From contig OY970824.1 in NCBI GenBank assembly GCA_963853835.1, forward strand, positions 64,498,884 through 64,562,883: DNA of 64,000 nt, given 5' to 3'. The notes under the pieces are model-generated. The model saw only the letters and a list, made by a program, of their open reading frames with translations. It ran no database searches and was not told the origin of the DNA. Shown one piece after another: positions 1-10,386 of this stretch. Each line of letters begins with the position of its first letter. Position 1 is the stretch's first letter. This stretch comes from Calendula officinalis. Its lineage: Eukaryota; Streptophyta; Magnoliopsida; Asterales; Asteraceae. Position numbers and translations under genes: made by a program.

Positions 1-460
1 ACAGTATTGTGATTATTATGTGTGGTTGGAAATGTAATAATAGCATTTATAGTGTTGTGAGGAGAATGGTGTTGGCAGTTGCTGTTTATTTTGTTTGGAA
101 AGAAAGGAATATGAGATTGTTCAGTAATGGGGGAATGGATGCTGAGAGTCTTGTTTCAATCATTGTTGAAAACGTGAGAGTCCAGCTAATGTCAATTAAA
201 GTGAAAAGCTCTAAGCAGGTGCTTAAAGTGGCCAATGACTGGAATGTCAAAATGAAGGTCAAGGAGTAGGCTTTTGTTTGTATTTGTTGGTGTTGTATGT
301 TTGTTGGTGTTGTATGTTTGTTTCTGTTTGGTTGATTGCTTGTATGTGACTCTTTATTATTTTGATATATATATTCGTGGTTGGCTAAGTGAAGGGTGAT
401 GGCAATGCCGAAGCTCTTTCTTAGTTCGACCTTTTTAAAAAAAAATAAAAAAAAATTATG
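1..460 (+). mobile_element. 3' end of a LINE retrotransposon
   Basis: The tail of a reverse-transcriptase polyprotein is followed by a short 3' region and an A-rich tract at about 437-459, the layout of a LINE 3' end. The element enters from the left edge of the window, so its 5' extent and target duplication cannot be judged. Confidence 0.6.
9..269 (+). pseudogene. C-terminal fragment of a LINE polyprotein
   Basis: The 86 visible codons contain a VYFVWKERNMRLF segment. In plant LINE polyproteins this kind of segment follows the zinc-binding region at the reverse-transcriptase C-terminus. No catalytic motif is present because only the tail is in the window. The reading frame is probably open from before the window start, so the first methionine shown is not a real start. 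It is a retrotransposon remnant rather than a host gene. Confidence 0.55.
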
Positions 461-523
461 GATTATTATTTTATTTCAATGGTATCACTATTTTAAAAAA
501 TTTCTATATCTCTTTCGAAGCAT

Positions 524-554
524 GCCCGCCCAATCGGACGGGCTTTGAAGCTAG
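524..554 (+). mobile_element. Helitron-type 3' terminus
   Basis: A GC-rich hairpin at 524-543 (arms GCCCG and CGGGC with a short AT loop) is followed by TTTGAAG and CTAG, then a host T. A hairpin just before CTRR and insertion in front of T are the 3' hallmarks of Helitrons. No matching 5' TC end was identified upstream. It may overlap the LINE tail or be an isolated terminus. Confidence 0.45.
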
Positions 555-2323
555 TATGTATTATATATGTGTAATCTCATTTAAATCAAGGTAAACCCAA
601 TGAAATATTGCAAAATGGGCGGACTAAATGACCGAAAAGAAAAGGTGGACGTATAACTTGGAGATTAAGCTAACCCTTTTAATTTGATGAGAGAATTTTC
701 TTTATTTGGAAAATCAAATTTACTTTAGGGCCGATTTTTAATATATTGTCAAATTTATTTTAGGGCCGATTTTTAATATATTGTCCAAGGCCTAAAAAGT
801 TATTAGACCGCATCTACCCAATTGTATTATTGATCGCACAACCACAACCTTAATTTAGCCCCCCATTGATCGCAGAATGACAACCCCAGTCTAGCCCTCC
901 ATTGATTGCACATTTGCACAATAACAACCTCACTTTAAAAGTTATTTCTAGAGGGTAAAAGGGTAACTTAGTAGTGATCAATAAATAGATAATAGGGTTA
1001 CATTTTAGTGGCAGATTAAAATTATTATGTTGTTTGATCTTAAGCTTTTAGCGGCTCTCTCTTGAGAGAAGGTATTTTCCTGGACTAATCTTATCAATTG
1101 TGACGGATTAGGGTTTATCAATAGTTTAATTGTAGTTTTCTTTATTTAATTTCTGTTTTGCAATTTCATGTTTTGTAACAAGATTTCAAATCGTTACTTC
1201 GAATACAATCCTAATATCGATATTTGTTTGTGTCATCTTTTCAAATGTGAAACATAAAAAGCTCCATTATACCATCCATCAACTCACCTACAACTTAATT
1301 AGCACTTTCAAAGCCATCAATGAATAGTTCAGGCCGACAAGAGCCAGGCAAAAGTCTATGAAAAAACCCGACCTAGGGGTGTTACCGAGTCATGTTAACT
1401 CACAAGCTATTCGAGATTAAATAGAAAATTACTTGATATTAACTCGATTTTAGTCAAACCAAGCTCAAGCTCGAGCTACTAGAGTAGATTTTCGAGTTGA
1501 TCTCGAGTTTGAAAATACTTGGCTCATTAAGCTCGTGACGAATATCGAGCTTGTGCTAGTTTAATTTTTTTTATCCTTCTTGTGTGTACATATTTACCTA
1601 ATTACCATACTTTTGATGAGTTACGCACCAGTAAAAATGTAAAGGTAAAATTATACTTCATTTGTATCAAAATAAGTGAATCACTTTCATTTTCATTACC
1701 TGTTTCGGTAATTAAATTCATACGTTCTTAGTAATCTGCTTCTCTCGAAGTTTTGTTTAATTGACTGAATTAGAGTTTGAATATTCAATTCAACCTGGTA
1801 GATTGTAAGCTTTTTCATCCTGTTTGGATACTATTAAACTGATATTGTGATTATGCATGAAAAATAACATTTGGTAAATTAGAAGCGTACAATTTCCATT
1901 TTGCTAATTCCTTGTTTTCCCTAATAATCTGTCTTATGCAGTAGCAGTGTGTTTTATGGTGATTGATAGCAGACATACTCATATTTTTTTTCTCTTGTCG
2001 GATTTGAATTTGCACTAGTCACTTGCACTGTACAATTCGTGACAGTTTTTGGAATCCATCCTGTCATTTCAATGTCTGCCACCACGTTTTTTCAACCCCA
2101 ATTTTTATGCATGTGTTAATAATTAACTGCTACATTCTGATGTATGTATCTATACGTATACGTGTACATATATATCTGATTTTGAGAAATTTTGGTTTTA
2201 ACTGAAATTTCTTATCTTTGAGGAATCATTTTTCATTCTATTTAAAAGAAGAGTAAATAGTGACTGCAACTTTCTTTATTATAGTCTCTTCTTTTTTGCA
2301 GATAAAGTTTAAGCATTTTTGAA
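555..2323. other. Intergenic, no supported gene
   Basis: The stretch is AT-rich with no convincing coding region. It holds a direct repeat of about 35 bp built on TTAGGGCCGATTTTTAATAT (two copies at about 715-783). A TAGGGGTGTT sequence near 1375 resembles an hAT MITE end, but I found no partner end. A short ORF at 2023-2205 has no recognisable features. Confidence 0.5.
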
Positions 2324-2480
2324 ATGGAGAAAAATCATAAAGAAAACAAACCAGTTTTTCCAACATCTAGAATCTATGAGATACCTGGGGAACCTAATCA
2401 ACGGTGTGCCTCCTTTATGCACCAGTAACAATACTCATCTTCCTGTTTGTGAGGTTAAAAATGGCATAGATTCTATATAA
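2324..2480 (+). pseudogene. Short frameshifted gene fragment, family not identified
   Basis: After a pyrimidine tract and TTTTTTGCAG (an acceptor-like site ending at 2301), an ATG at 2324 opens a frame reading FPTSRIYEIPGEP. The frame then diverges, and in another frame INGVPPLCTSNN continues from 2397 to a stop at 2480. Reading the two frames together suggests a small deletion of a few bases inside one original coding exon, so this looks like a broken exon copy. I do not recognise the family with confidence and assign no function. Confidence 0.3.
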
Positions 2481-2734
2481 AATTAGTATTTGGGATTGAG
2501 AAAATCAAAGAATTTGTATTTTGTAGCCATTTTAACTCTCTTTTTTCTCATTAAATAGGTTGGTCATTGGTTACGGGCTCGAGTTATGAACCGAACTAAT
2601 AACCAGTGTTACCTAGAGATTGTATTATCTAAAAAACAGAACAAACAACCAAAAGAAATAAATTATAAAAGTCTAATTCTAGATACTCAAATACAACTTA
2701 AAGATCACCTAACGACTATGAAGATGACAATAAA

Positions 2735-3705
2735 TTAGCTCCTAATAGCAATTTTAAATTTGTCTAACTCCTCTGATTTAGACCCATAAACGGCTTTAAT
2801 TGTATCTATGCAGCTACTGCACGAAGAAAAAAAAAACAACGAACACCATAAGCATGACGGTTAATGATATGAAAAAAGAATTTGTAAAAATGAACGATTA
2901 TATCTAACCTGCAAGCTTCCTTGTTGAACTTCTTCTTCTCAATCCCATATAAATTTTCAAAAACATCCGGCTCAACTCGACAAAAATACGGCCGATCTGA
3001 AATTATAGACTTAAATCAAGTACATATATAAAAATCAGGAACTTAATATTCATAAATGACCTTAGGATTCAATGACTAGTTACCAGAATATATGGAGCAT
3101 GTTCTTGTGTTTTTCTCATAATGTATGCACCAACCATCAGACCCTACCATATTTTTATATAGCTAAAAACACAAAACAGTAATTCATAATTTCACATGTT
3201 AGTTTAGACTTTAGATATATATGATGTCCCTGATTACCAAAGTTAATCTCATAATCAGAGTCCACATATGACATTGTAACTCCAAATTTCATTTAAACTG
3301 TTTTGTTCCTAAAGAAATACATTGAATTTTAGTTATGAAACTATATTTTCTGGAGCTACAAAATTGAACCCCTTTATTTCAATTTTGAACATAATTAGGG
3401 TTACGAAATTGATGGAAATATAGAAATTTACGTACTTGAATGTCTGAAGGATCATCTTCAGGGGAGGGGAAAGTGGGGCCCTTATCTAGTTTACAGCACG
3501 CGCCGCAATTCTTAATGCACTGCCAAACTGGTTCCTTTTTCTTCGCCCCGAAACCGCCGGTACTGCTGCCGGAAATCTTCTTCTGGCTTTTTGTTGACAC
3601 TTGATTCCGCCGTCGTTGTTCCGTCACCGGTTTGACGCCGGCGAAAGAATAAGGAGTTAACGCCAACATCGCCGACATTGCAATAAGGTGTTTTTTCTTA
3701 TCCAC
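2735..3705 (-). CDS. YkgJ-type zinc/iron-chelating Cys-cluster domain protein
   Basis: There are four exons on the minus strand: 3705-3436, 3162-3084, 2996-2909 and 2816-2735, with GT..AG boundaries, giving about 172 residues. The first exon has a basic, Ser-rich N-terminal region that could be an organelle transit peptide, then WQCIKNCGACCKLDKG, the Cys cluster of the YkgJ/UPF0153 family (putative zinc- or iron-chelating domain). Later exons supply further conserved cysteines in GWCIHYEKNTRTCSIY, RPYFCRVEP and the ACSSCIDTI region that ends the family domain. The frame is intact across all junctions. The family is widespread and its biochemical role is poorly defined; metal binding is inferred from the cysteines. 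The start is the first in-frame ATG, with no sequence signal to prefer a later one. A nested pair of transposons lies just upstream of the start (from 3774). Confidence 0.8.
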
Positions 3706-4216
3706 TATTGTTACATGGTCGTTTCAACGTTCACAGCCGCCAAAGTTTTGCAACAAAGTTTATGATGAATATACTTCCTCCGTTTCAAAATAAGTGGTAC
3801 ATTCTGTTTTTCATATTTTTTAGAATTAAGGTTAATTAAATTAAATGCAATAGTTGGTGGATGATGAATTTCACAAGTTTCAAAATAAGTGAATATAATA
3901 ATGTTTAAAAATAAAAGTAAGGGTAATGTGTAATTTCACTATATTAATGGGATAGTTAGGCCTCTCCCAACCCTTCCCCATCACTAAACCCATCACTAGC
4001 GCCACGTCATCGCATCCTTACTGACCTGCTACTGACACGTTCGTGCCAACCCTACCCATCACTAACCCATCACTAAACTCATCCTTTCCACATCATCATT
4101 TCCACATCACCATTTTAATTAATAAAAAAACACATTACATTAAATAAAAAAACATTACATTAAATAAAAAAACATTAGACATAAAAAAAAAACATTAAAC
4201 TTAAAATAAAAAAAAA

Positions 4217-5548
4217 CTACTCGTCGTCCTCGGCGTCATCTTCTCCCTCATCGGATGAGTCCGGATCGGCGTATTTGTCCAATAAACTCTTGCGATATTT
4301 TAAAACCGCTTTTCGCTCTCTTCGGCTCAAATTATCGGGAACCGAACAATGAAGGACTCTGAAAGCATCCGATATCTTTTTCTCCACAGTCGCTTCTTTG
4401 ATAGTCTTCAAAGTGTCGGCTTGCAGTATGGCGTTCTCACATATACGGTCACGAGTTTCGTCACTTGAATACCGTGACGAAGTCCCATCCGAGGAACTTG
4501 CCGTACGCCGGCTAACGTTACGACCGATTGGTCGACGGATCGGGTCGTCACGGAAAAGACCTTCCATATTTGCGGAAGGGAGCGGGTTGGTGTTGTCTTC
4601 GCCAAGGTTCACCGGGTTGGGCACGGGAGTGGGTTGGGGATTCATCACGTTGTAATCTACCCAAAACTTGGGGTAATCTTTTAGTTCGTGCCAACACTGT
4701 TCGTACAAAAAGTTCCTCCTGTTGTTGTTGTCATAAAATTGTTGTTTTGCGGCGTTGATCATGTCTTGGTCACCGGCCCCACTTTGTCGACTAGACTCGA
4801 ACCGTTTATAGATTTCCCCAAATTTCCGAACGTCCATTTTTATCTTATTCCACTTTCCTTGGAGTTGACTTCTGGTGCGTTTTGTATCAACTAGTGAGTT
4901 GTACTCGGCTTCAATCTGCCCCCAAAGTCGTTCGCCGGATTGTGAGTTCCCGCGTTCTGCGGATTCTGAAGCATTTATCCACCGCTGGGATAAAATAACG
5001 GCTTCCTGGATGGACCACTTCTTCACCGAACCAGCCTCCCTAACCGCTGGTGTAGCTCTTCTTCTTCTTCCTGTTCCCCTGCTTGGTTGGACCGGTTCGG
5101 GTACCGGTTGTGGGACATCTCCTTCGTCTTCCTCCGACACTTCGAGCGGGGTTTCAGTTTGCAAATCGGGTTGATAGCCAGAACCCGAACCCGAACCGGG
5201 ATAATAACCGCCGCCATAGAAACCGGGGTGGAAACCGTGTTGGTAAGCGGGTTGGTAACCGGGTTGATAACCCGGTTGATAACCGGGTTGATAACCGGGT
5301 TGATAACCCGGTTGATAACCGGGTTGATAACCGGGTTGGTAACCGGGTTGAACAGCGCCTTGGTTCGAGAAACCGCCGGGGGTGGATTGGAACGGCATAA
5401 AACCCGAACCCGAACCAGATGCGACGTTGCTCGGGCTGGGCTGGCTAGTCTGTCCAGCATTTGACGAATATGCTGGTGACGGGATACGGGTGTTTAACAA
5501 ATTTTGGAAGTGATCATTTGACGGGGAGGAGTTCGATCTACGACTCAT
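4217..5548 (-). CDS. MYB/SANT-like trihelix protein, Harbinger ORF1 type
   Basis: A 443-codon single-exon ORF lies wholly inside the Harbinger element. The N-terminal third is Ser/Gly/Pro/Tyr-rich with a run of YQPG repeats (about residues 68-100), then an acidic stretch and a basic RGTGRRRRA patch. From about residue 173, KKWSIQEAVILSQRW begins a Trp-spaced MYB/SANT-like domain that continues through LWGQIEAEYN and GKWNKIK to a FWVDYNV segment. Plant databases often label such proteins 'glutathione S-transferase T3-like' or NAM-associated; they correspond to the DNA-binding ORF1 product of PIF/Harbinger elements, which assists the transposase. The C-terminus is acidic (SSDEGEDDAEDDE). A TATA box lies about 80 bp upstream. 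It is open and possibly expressed, but its role is transposon-related rather than clearly cellular. Confidence 0.75.
   Translation of the reverse strand: MSRRSNSSPSNDHFQNLLNTRIPSPAYSSNAGQTSQPSPSNVASGSGSGFMPFQSTPGGFSNQGAVQPGYQPGYQPGYQPGYQPGYQPGYQPGYQPGYQPAYQHGFHPGFYGGGYYPGSGSGSGYQPDLQTETPLEVSEEDEGDVPQPVPEPVQPSRGTGRRRRATPAVREAGSVKKWSIQEAVILSQRWINASESAERGNSQSGERLWGQIEAEYNSLVDTKRTRSQLQGKWNKIKMDVRKFGEIYKRFESSRQSGAGDQDMINAAKQQFYDNNNRRNFLYEQCWHELKDYPKFWVDYNVMNPQPTPVPNPVNLGEDNTNPLPSANMEGLFRDDPIRRPIGRNVSRRTASSSDGTSSRYSSDETRDRICENAILQADTLKTIKEATVEKKISDAFRVLHCSVPDNLSRRERKAVLKYRKSLLDKYADPDSSDEGEDDAEDDE
5235..5350 (-). repeat. 12-bp coding minisatellite (YQPG repeats)
   Basis: About nine tandem copies of a 12-bp unit (AACCGGGTTGAT and variants on the plus strand) encode consecutive Tyr-Gln-Pro-Gly repeats in the Harbinger ORF1-like protein. 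Copies alternate between GGTTGAT and GGTTGGT variants. The tract is likely to vary in copy number between individuals. Confidence 0.85.
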
Positions 5549-5628
5549 GATGAAAATCTGGAAAATAGGTAATGAAGGTAATGAAGAAGTGGGAGAAGTG
5601 GTGTAAAATTATGAATGTGAGGGTGTTG

Positions 5629-5637
5629 TATTTATAG
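5629..5637 (-). promoter_or_regulatory. TATA box of the Harbinger ORF1-like gene
   Basis: CTATAAATA on the minus strand lies about 81 bp upstream of the ATG at 5548, a normal plant core-promoter distance. It lies inside the transposon, so the element appears to carry its own promoter. Confidence 0.55.
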
Positions 5638-6549
5638 GTAAAAAATAGGATAAAGGAAAAAAAAAAAAACAAAAATTAAATTTTGAATTTAATTTTACAC
5701 GCTCCCTCGATCCACGCCCCCCCCCCCCCCCCCCCCGACGGCTTCTCTCCTCCGTCGAAAAGACGACGTGTTCGCCACGACGCCGGCCACGACGGCTCGG
5801 TGCCAACGCCGTCGTGGCTCGACGCCCCGTCGACGCCCCCCGACGCTAACCGTTGGCAGCGGTCTTAGTAGGTATATGCCCCATAACTTTTTACCAAATA
5901 AAATAAGTTTTTAAAGTGTTTCACTTATTTTGAAACACACTAAAATAGAAAGTGTCTCACTTATTTTGAAACGGAGGAAGTAATATTACTTTTATTTTCT
6001 TATCCACTTACGATACTTTTATTTGGTTTAAAAATGCATTAGTATTTTATTTTTAAAAACTTATCTTTATTAGAAAAAATTACTTATAGGTAATACCGGC
6101 GAGACCTAGGAAGGCAACCCGATTGGGAGAGTCAGAGGATCCAGAGTACCTGCATCTTCCCGGACTTCATATTCATCAATTTTGAATAAGTAGAGTATTA
6201 AAAAAGTAAATTGGTAAATACAAGTTGTTAAAAATTAAGAGTAAGCTAAATACTTTATAATATAATAGCCGAATACCCGTAAAAACTAACGAATGATCAT
6301 ATTGATTCATTTCAATTGAGCATTTAAATTGATTATGTGAACATTTTATTAATTATTTCAAGTTATATGTTATTCAGGTTTATCAGTTTATGTTTGCATA
6401 TATTTTCCCTCTAATTAAAATTAAGAGTTTAATTATATGGATGAATAATGTGTTTAATAAGAGTTATTTTAATTTTGTATCTGACGCTTTAGTGATGAAA
6501 ACTTAATTTAAATTGACTTGCCTTTTTTAATTCAATATTATGAGATTAA

Positions 6550-6852
6550 GACCGCTGCCAACGGCGGCAGCCGACGACGTCAGTAGAAACGTTTTTTTGC
6601 CATCAACCGTTGGCACGGTCCGTTCTTTGGATGGCGTCGGTTGGTGGCGTGGGTTTGGGAACGGGAAGGAGGAGGAGATCGGCTAGTGAGGTGGGGTCCA
6701 AAAGGGTATTTTGTGTGTTTGTATTTTGTAATGATGGGTCCCAAAAAATAAATAGAAGAGGTATTATTGGTACGAGTATATCAGTTTAATGTTAGTTGGA
6801 GGGTGAGCTGACGTGACACTGATTTAACAAAAACTGACGATTGGGATCGGTC
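6550..6852. mobile_element. Harbinger-type MITE, 303 bp
   Basis: It is flanked by TAA on both sides (6547-6549 and 6853-6855), with inverted ends GACCGCTGCCAACGG and GACCGATCCCAATCG (complement of the right end). The ends match the larger Harbinger element at 3959-5864. It has no coding capacity. Confidence 0.7.
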
Positions 6853-7069
6853 TAAGATCTTAATCCAATGTTATAAGGTAGTATAGATTATTGCGGATAT
6901 CATTGCTAAAAAGTTAAATAATTAGTTTTAAACAATTACTAGCCGTTCAAAAAAAAATAGTTTTTAACAATTTACTTGTTCAATTATAAAAGAGGCTCAA
7001 GGAAAAATGATTCTTTTCAAGAGAAGATTATTTCCCTGATTAATTAACAAAGTCACTAGAAACCTTATA

Positions 7070-7265
7070 CTATCTCCGTCCCAAAATTATTATCCACAAA
7101 TAAGATTTACACAGTTTAATAAAAGTACATTTATTACACTGTGCAACCAATAGAATTTTATATTTACTACCTAACGTTTTTTGATTGGTTGAATTTTCAA
7201 GCGGACAATAATTTTAGGACATTGTAAAAAAGGAAACGTGGACAATAAAATTAAGAAGGATGGAG
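7070..7265. mobile_element. Stowaway-like MITE, 196 bp
   Basis: TA-flanked, with inverted ends CTATCTCCGTCCCAAAATTA on the left and a complementary end finishing GAAGGATGGAG at 7265. It lies in the 3' flank of the GOST-type receptor gene. Confidence 0.65.
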
Positions 7266-7701
7266 TAAGTGGTTACTTTATTTAGTTTGTTTCTAGGTCT
7301 TACTAAATTATTAATAAAATCCCATATTCTCAACACGAGCACATAATTAATTTATATCAGCAAGTATGACATGATCATGGTTTAGTATAGCATATTAACC
7401 AAATACCACGAAACATATGAAAATGGAGTGTTCGTCAAAGTTCAAAATTAACCAAAAAAAAGCTGTACTTCTATAATCAATCCCATCAACATATCTTGCA
7501 TACAAGAATTAAAGCAACGAAATATAAAAATTAACAGCAAGATTTCCTGCAACAAACCGAAAAATAATCGCTACACTCTAAACCGCTTGAAAATATAAAC
7601 AAATCAACGGCAAAAAGAGTGACACTATAATTAAGTTATTATGACACAAAATTGTTGCAGAAAACTTACTTGTAGCTATAATATGTGCAACAATTCAACT
7701 T

Positions 7702-9015
7702 TTAAAGCTCCCATTCATCTTCCTCCAGATACCTCTCAGCTTCCAGTTCTTCATCCTCATTGACAAGAAAGTACTCATTATTATCAATTGGCCTGAACAT
7801 ATGAAACATCACTATATAGAACACAAGACTGGCTGCTTCTTCAGCCCCAGTAGCAACCCACTCGAATTTATAAGATGAAATTGTTTTCAATGAGATAACA
7901 ATGATTCTTGTGAAATATAGATATCCAATTACCGAAACATAGAATCGCCTGAAAAGTGTCAATTTTGCCAAATTCCTAGCAGCCTTCCCGTCTGTTTTAG
8001 AGGTCTCTCGCAATGATCGAATCGACCAAATGATGGGGAACAAAATCATGCAACAACAGATAACATCAACTAATAAGAACACTTGATTCCAAGTTATCCA
8101 ACTCTTATTAGAAGGGCCTTTTTCCCCAATTATTATAAAAGCTATGTTTGCCAAAACCTGTAGTGGAATCACAATCATTAATATTTTCTTCTCTTTTTCC
8201 TGCAGATGTGGTTTCAGAAACGACCATCCAGTGCCGATTAAGACGATCACAGTGAACAGAAGCACGGCCCTTAAGAACTGGAACATGTAGAACAATACAT
8301 CCCATCCACGAGGTGTACCTGTAACTTTGGTGTAATGTTTATCCTCTGCTGCACAGATCAGGTTGAGTGCCTTCACAACGAGCAATACCCCCATGAGGAA
8401 ATGAATCCGGTGAATCGATAAGTTGTTTTTCAGGCATATATTGATCCAAAACCCTAGGAAACAGAGGTAAATGATGGAGAAGATGAAGTACAACGCCGGG
8501 AGCTCTGTTTGACCTGCTGATAGGTAATCCTTATGTTTGCCATCATCGCTATTGTATAGCTCTGTACGGACGTTCATCGAAACAAGCGATCCAGGATTGC
8601 AATTAGCGAATAATAGAAAGTAATCACCGGCGTAGTCAACAGAATACGATTTGTTGTGCGATGAATGAGGCGGTGGAGAGAGATCCTGGAAGGTGAATAG
8701 AAGCGAGATGAATTTGGAATCTATAACGCATAATTTAGGGTTTCGTTCGAGTTCCATATAAACTTGATTGAGAGAGCCTTCGGATAGAAGGAAGAACCCT
8801 ATGCGCGATGGATCAGGCTGTGAACGGCCTGATATGACGGAGACGGCGGAGATAGCGACGGAGACGATTCCTTTGTGTGTGAATCCGAATTTTTCGAAAA
8901 GGATCATCGGGCGATAGTCTTCATGGACCTTAAAGGATTTGATCTCCGCCGTGACCGGTGGTGTGAAGAGATAGAAGGTGAAGAGGAGGAGAGAAAATAG
9001 AATTGATTTCATCAT
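7702..9015 (-). CDS. GOST/lung seven-transmembrane receptor family protein (CAND6/CAND7-like)
   Basis: A single-exon 437-residue protein of the family's usual length. Residues 1-23 form a signal peptide ending near VTA|E. A lumenal domain (about 24-170) follows, then seven hydrophobic segments at roughly 173-195, 204-221, 238-262, 278-297, 308-331, 353-374 and 386-407. The tail is acidic (NEDEELEAERYLEEDEWEL). This is the architecture of the GPR107/GPR108/TMEM87-like GOLD-domain seven-helix family, called CAND6/CAND7 in Arabidopsis. Members are mainly Golgi/endomembrane proteins linked to trafficking; a G-protein receptor role is proposed but not settled. The ATG follows another ATG by one codon (MMKS), so either could be used. 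No introns or lesions are visible. Confidence 0.88.
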   Translation of the reverse strand: MMKSILFSLLLFTFYLFTPPVTAEIKSFKVHEDYRPMILFEKFGFTHKGIVSVAISAVSVISGRSQPDPSRIGFFLLSEGSLNQVYMELERNPKLCVIDSKFISLLFTFQDLSPPPHSSHNKSYSVDYAGDYFLLFANCNPGSLVSMNVRTELYNSDDGKHKDYLSAGQTELPALYFIFSIIYLCFLGFWINICLKNNLSIHRIHFLMGVLLVVKALNLICAAEDKHYTKVTGTPRGWDVLFYMFQFLRAVLLFTVIVLIGTGWSFLKPHLQEKEKKILMIVIPLQVLANIAFIIIGEKGPSNKSWITWNQVFLLVDVICCCMILFPIIWSIRSLRETSKTDGKAARNLAKLTLFRRFYVSVIGYLYFTRIIVISLKTISSYKFEWVATGAEEAASLVFYIVMFHMFRPIDNNEYFLVNEDEELEAERYLEEDEWEL

Positions 9016-10386
9016 TTGGAATTCACCGCGGGAATTTCTTAAACTTCTTCCCCAAACAGCCCTTCGTTTATTCGCCTCTTTTTTATTTTCAACGCCAATT
9101 ACATTTATAATCCATAAAATTAATTAGGGGCTCTACTATTTCTCCCTATCCGTAAATCTAGGTTGGTTTGCATTATAAGTTGAAATGGAATTGACAGATA
9201 TTTTCTTTATTTGTGGCCACAACTACAATCGGAAGTAGTAGTAGTAATGGTTTGGGTCATATTAGTGGTGACTATATCGTAACCATTTTATCATAAATAA
9301 GTCAACCATTCTGTTAGTAATCACACATGAATCCTTGCATGGTTTCTAAGAGCGCATTCGAATGAAGTTCATCAAATGCCATTGGAAAAATGCTCCACAC
9401 AGCCTTGTGTGAAAATTGGACATAGTGATTGTTAAAATGAAGAGTTTGGTTATTCAAGCTTATAGTTGTATAGTAATTACTTCCAAGTTTGGTTATTCAT
9501 GTTCCACACATTCCTTTGTGGTTGTTATGGTATCTATATTTTAGGTTTAGTCAAAGTAGAGTATAGAAACATTGTGTTGTTGAAAGACCAAATTGAAGAT
9601 CCTCACAAAGAGAATGCTAATGTGAAGAGCTGTATATAAAGATGGATGGCCTCTATTTATTATTATCTTTAAATTTAAATACAATCCCTTCTAGGACATC
9701 AAGACATAACAGCCGGCGTTCTTGTCCTCCTCCTCGTTGAAGCCTCTGTTTTCTTTTGTCTGTGCTACACATTGAAGACAAAGACAGCCGGCAATCATAA
9801 ACTAATTCCAATTGGCCTCCAAAAGCTTAAGAAAACCAAGATGAATCATATATATATGTATAGATCGATGCAATGTCCCATAATTAAAGGGAAAATTCGT
9901 GTATACATTATAATAATTATTTGTCACACTGTAATTTTTCTTATTAAATAATTTACTATTATATATATATATGCATCTTCTTTAAACACGATAGATATTC
10001 ATTTAAAATAAACCAAGATTATCTTTCTTCAAGTGTGTATAGCTCATGCCGCATGCACATCTTTAGGGATTGCCTATAATTCATAAACCTTCACACGTAC
10101 ACTAAAGTTAATAGATCTTGAGAGTTGAGAGCCAGAAGCCACAGAGTAGATTTCGGTATCCATTACAATATTGTTTTTTTTATTTGAGTTGCACTCTAGT
10201 GGTACGAAACTATATATGGAATAATCAATAATATGCCTTTTAACCTAACTAGTTAAAATATCAATCCATATGCAATTATGCAATTTCAAACTTTTATTAA
10301 TAAATAATAAGTTACCATATTCTAATTTCATACTTAATTACAAAAAGCATCTTATGCAATTATTAACGATAAGAAAACTTTAGATA
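9016..10386. other. Intergenic region between the receptor and BAHD genes
   Basis: It holds the promoter side of the receptor gene and the 3' flank of the BAHD gene. A segment at about 9440-9520 contains two copies of an AGTTTGGTTATTCA sequence. I see no coding region, RNA gene or complete transposon. Confidence 0.5.

Larger units (their letters stand above)
3959..5864 (-). mobile_element. PIF/Harbinger-type element carrying an ORF1-like gene
   Basis: The element is flanked by TTA duplications (3956-3958 and 5865-5867) and has imperfect 15-bp inverted ends (GGCCTCTCCCAACCC against GACCGCTGCCAACGG). TTA/TAA targets and G-starting ends are typical of PIF/Harbinger. It encodes a DNA-binding-type protein on the minus strand but no DDE transposase, so it is probably non-autonomous. 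A poly-C run lies near 5718-5736. Its ends resemble those of the shorter elements at 6550-6852 and 29846-30165, which may share the same transposase. Confidence 0.75.
3774..5980. mobile_element. Mariner/Stowaway-like MITE, split by a nested Harbinger element
   Basis: The outer ends are inverted (CTTCCTCCGTTTCAAAATAA on the left, its complement on the right ending at 5980) and are flanked by TA on both sides, as expected for Tc1/Mariner-type MITEs. The outer element is only about 300 bp in total; the rest is the nested element at 3959-5864. Related copies occur at about 16176-16470 and 29731-30360. Confidence 0.75.

Noticed and set aside
5023..5464. Overlapping ORFs of 105-145 codons in both strands
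   Set aside because: Shadows of the YQPG minisatellite in the Harbinger ORF1-like gene.
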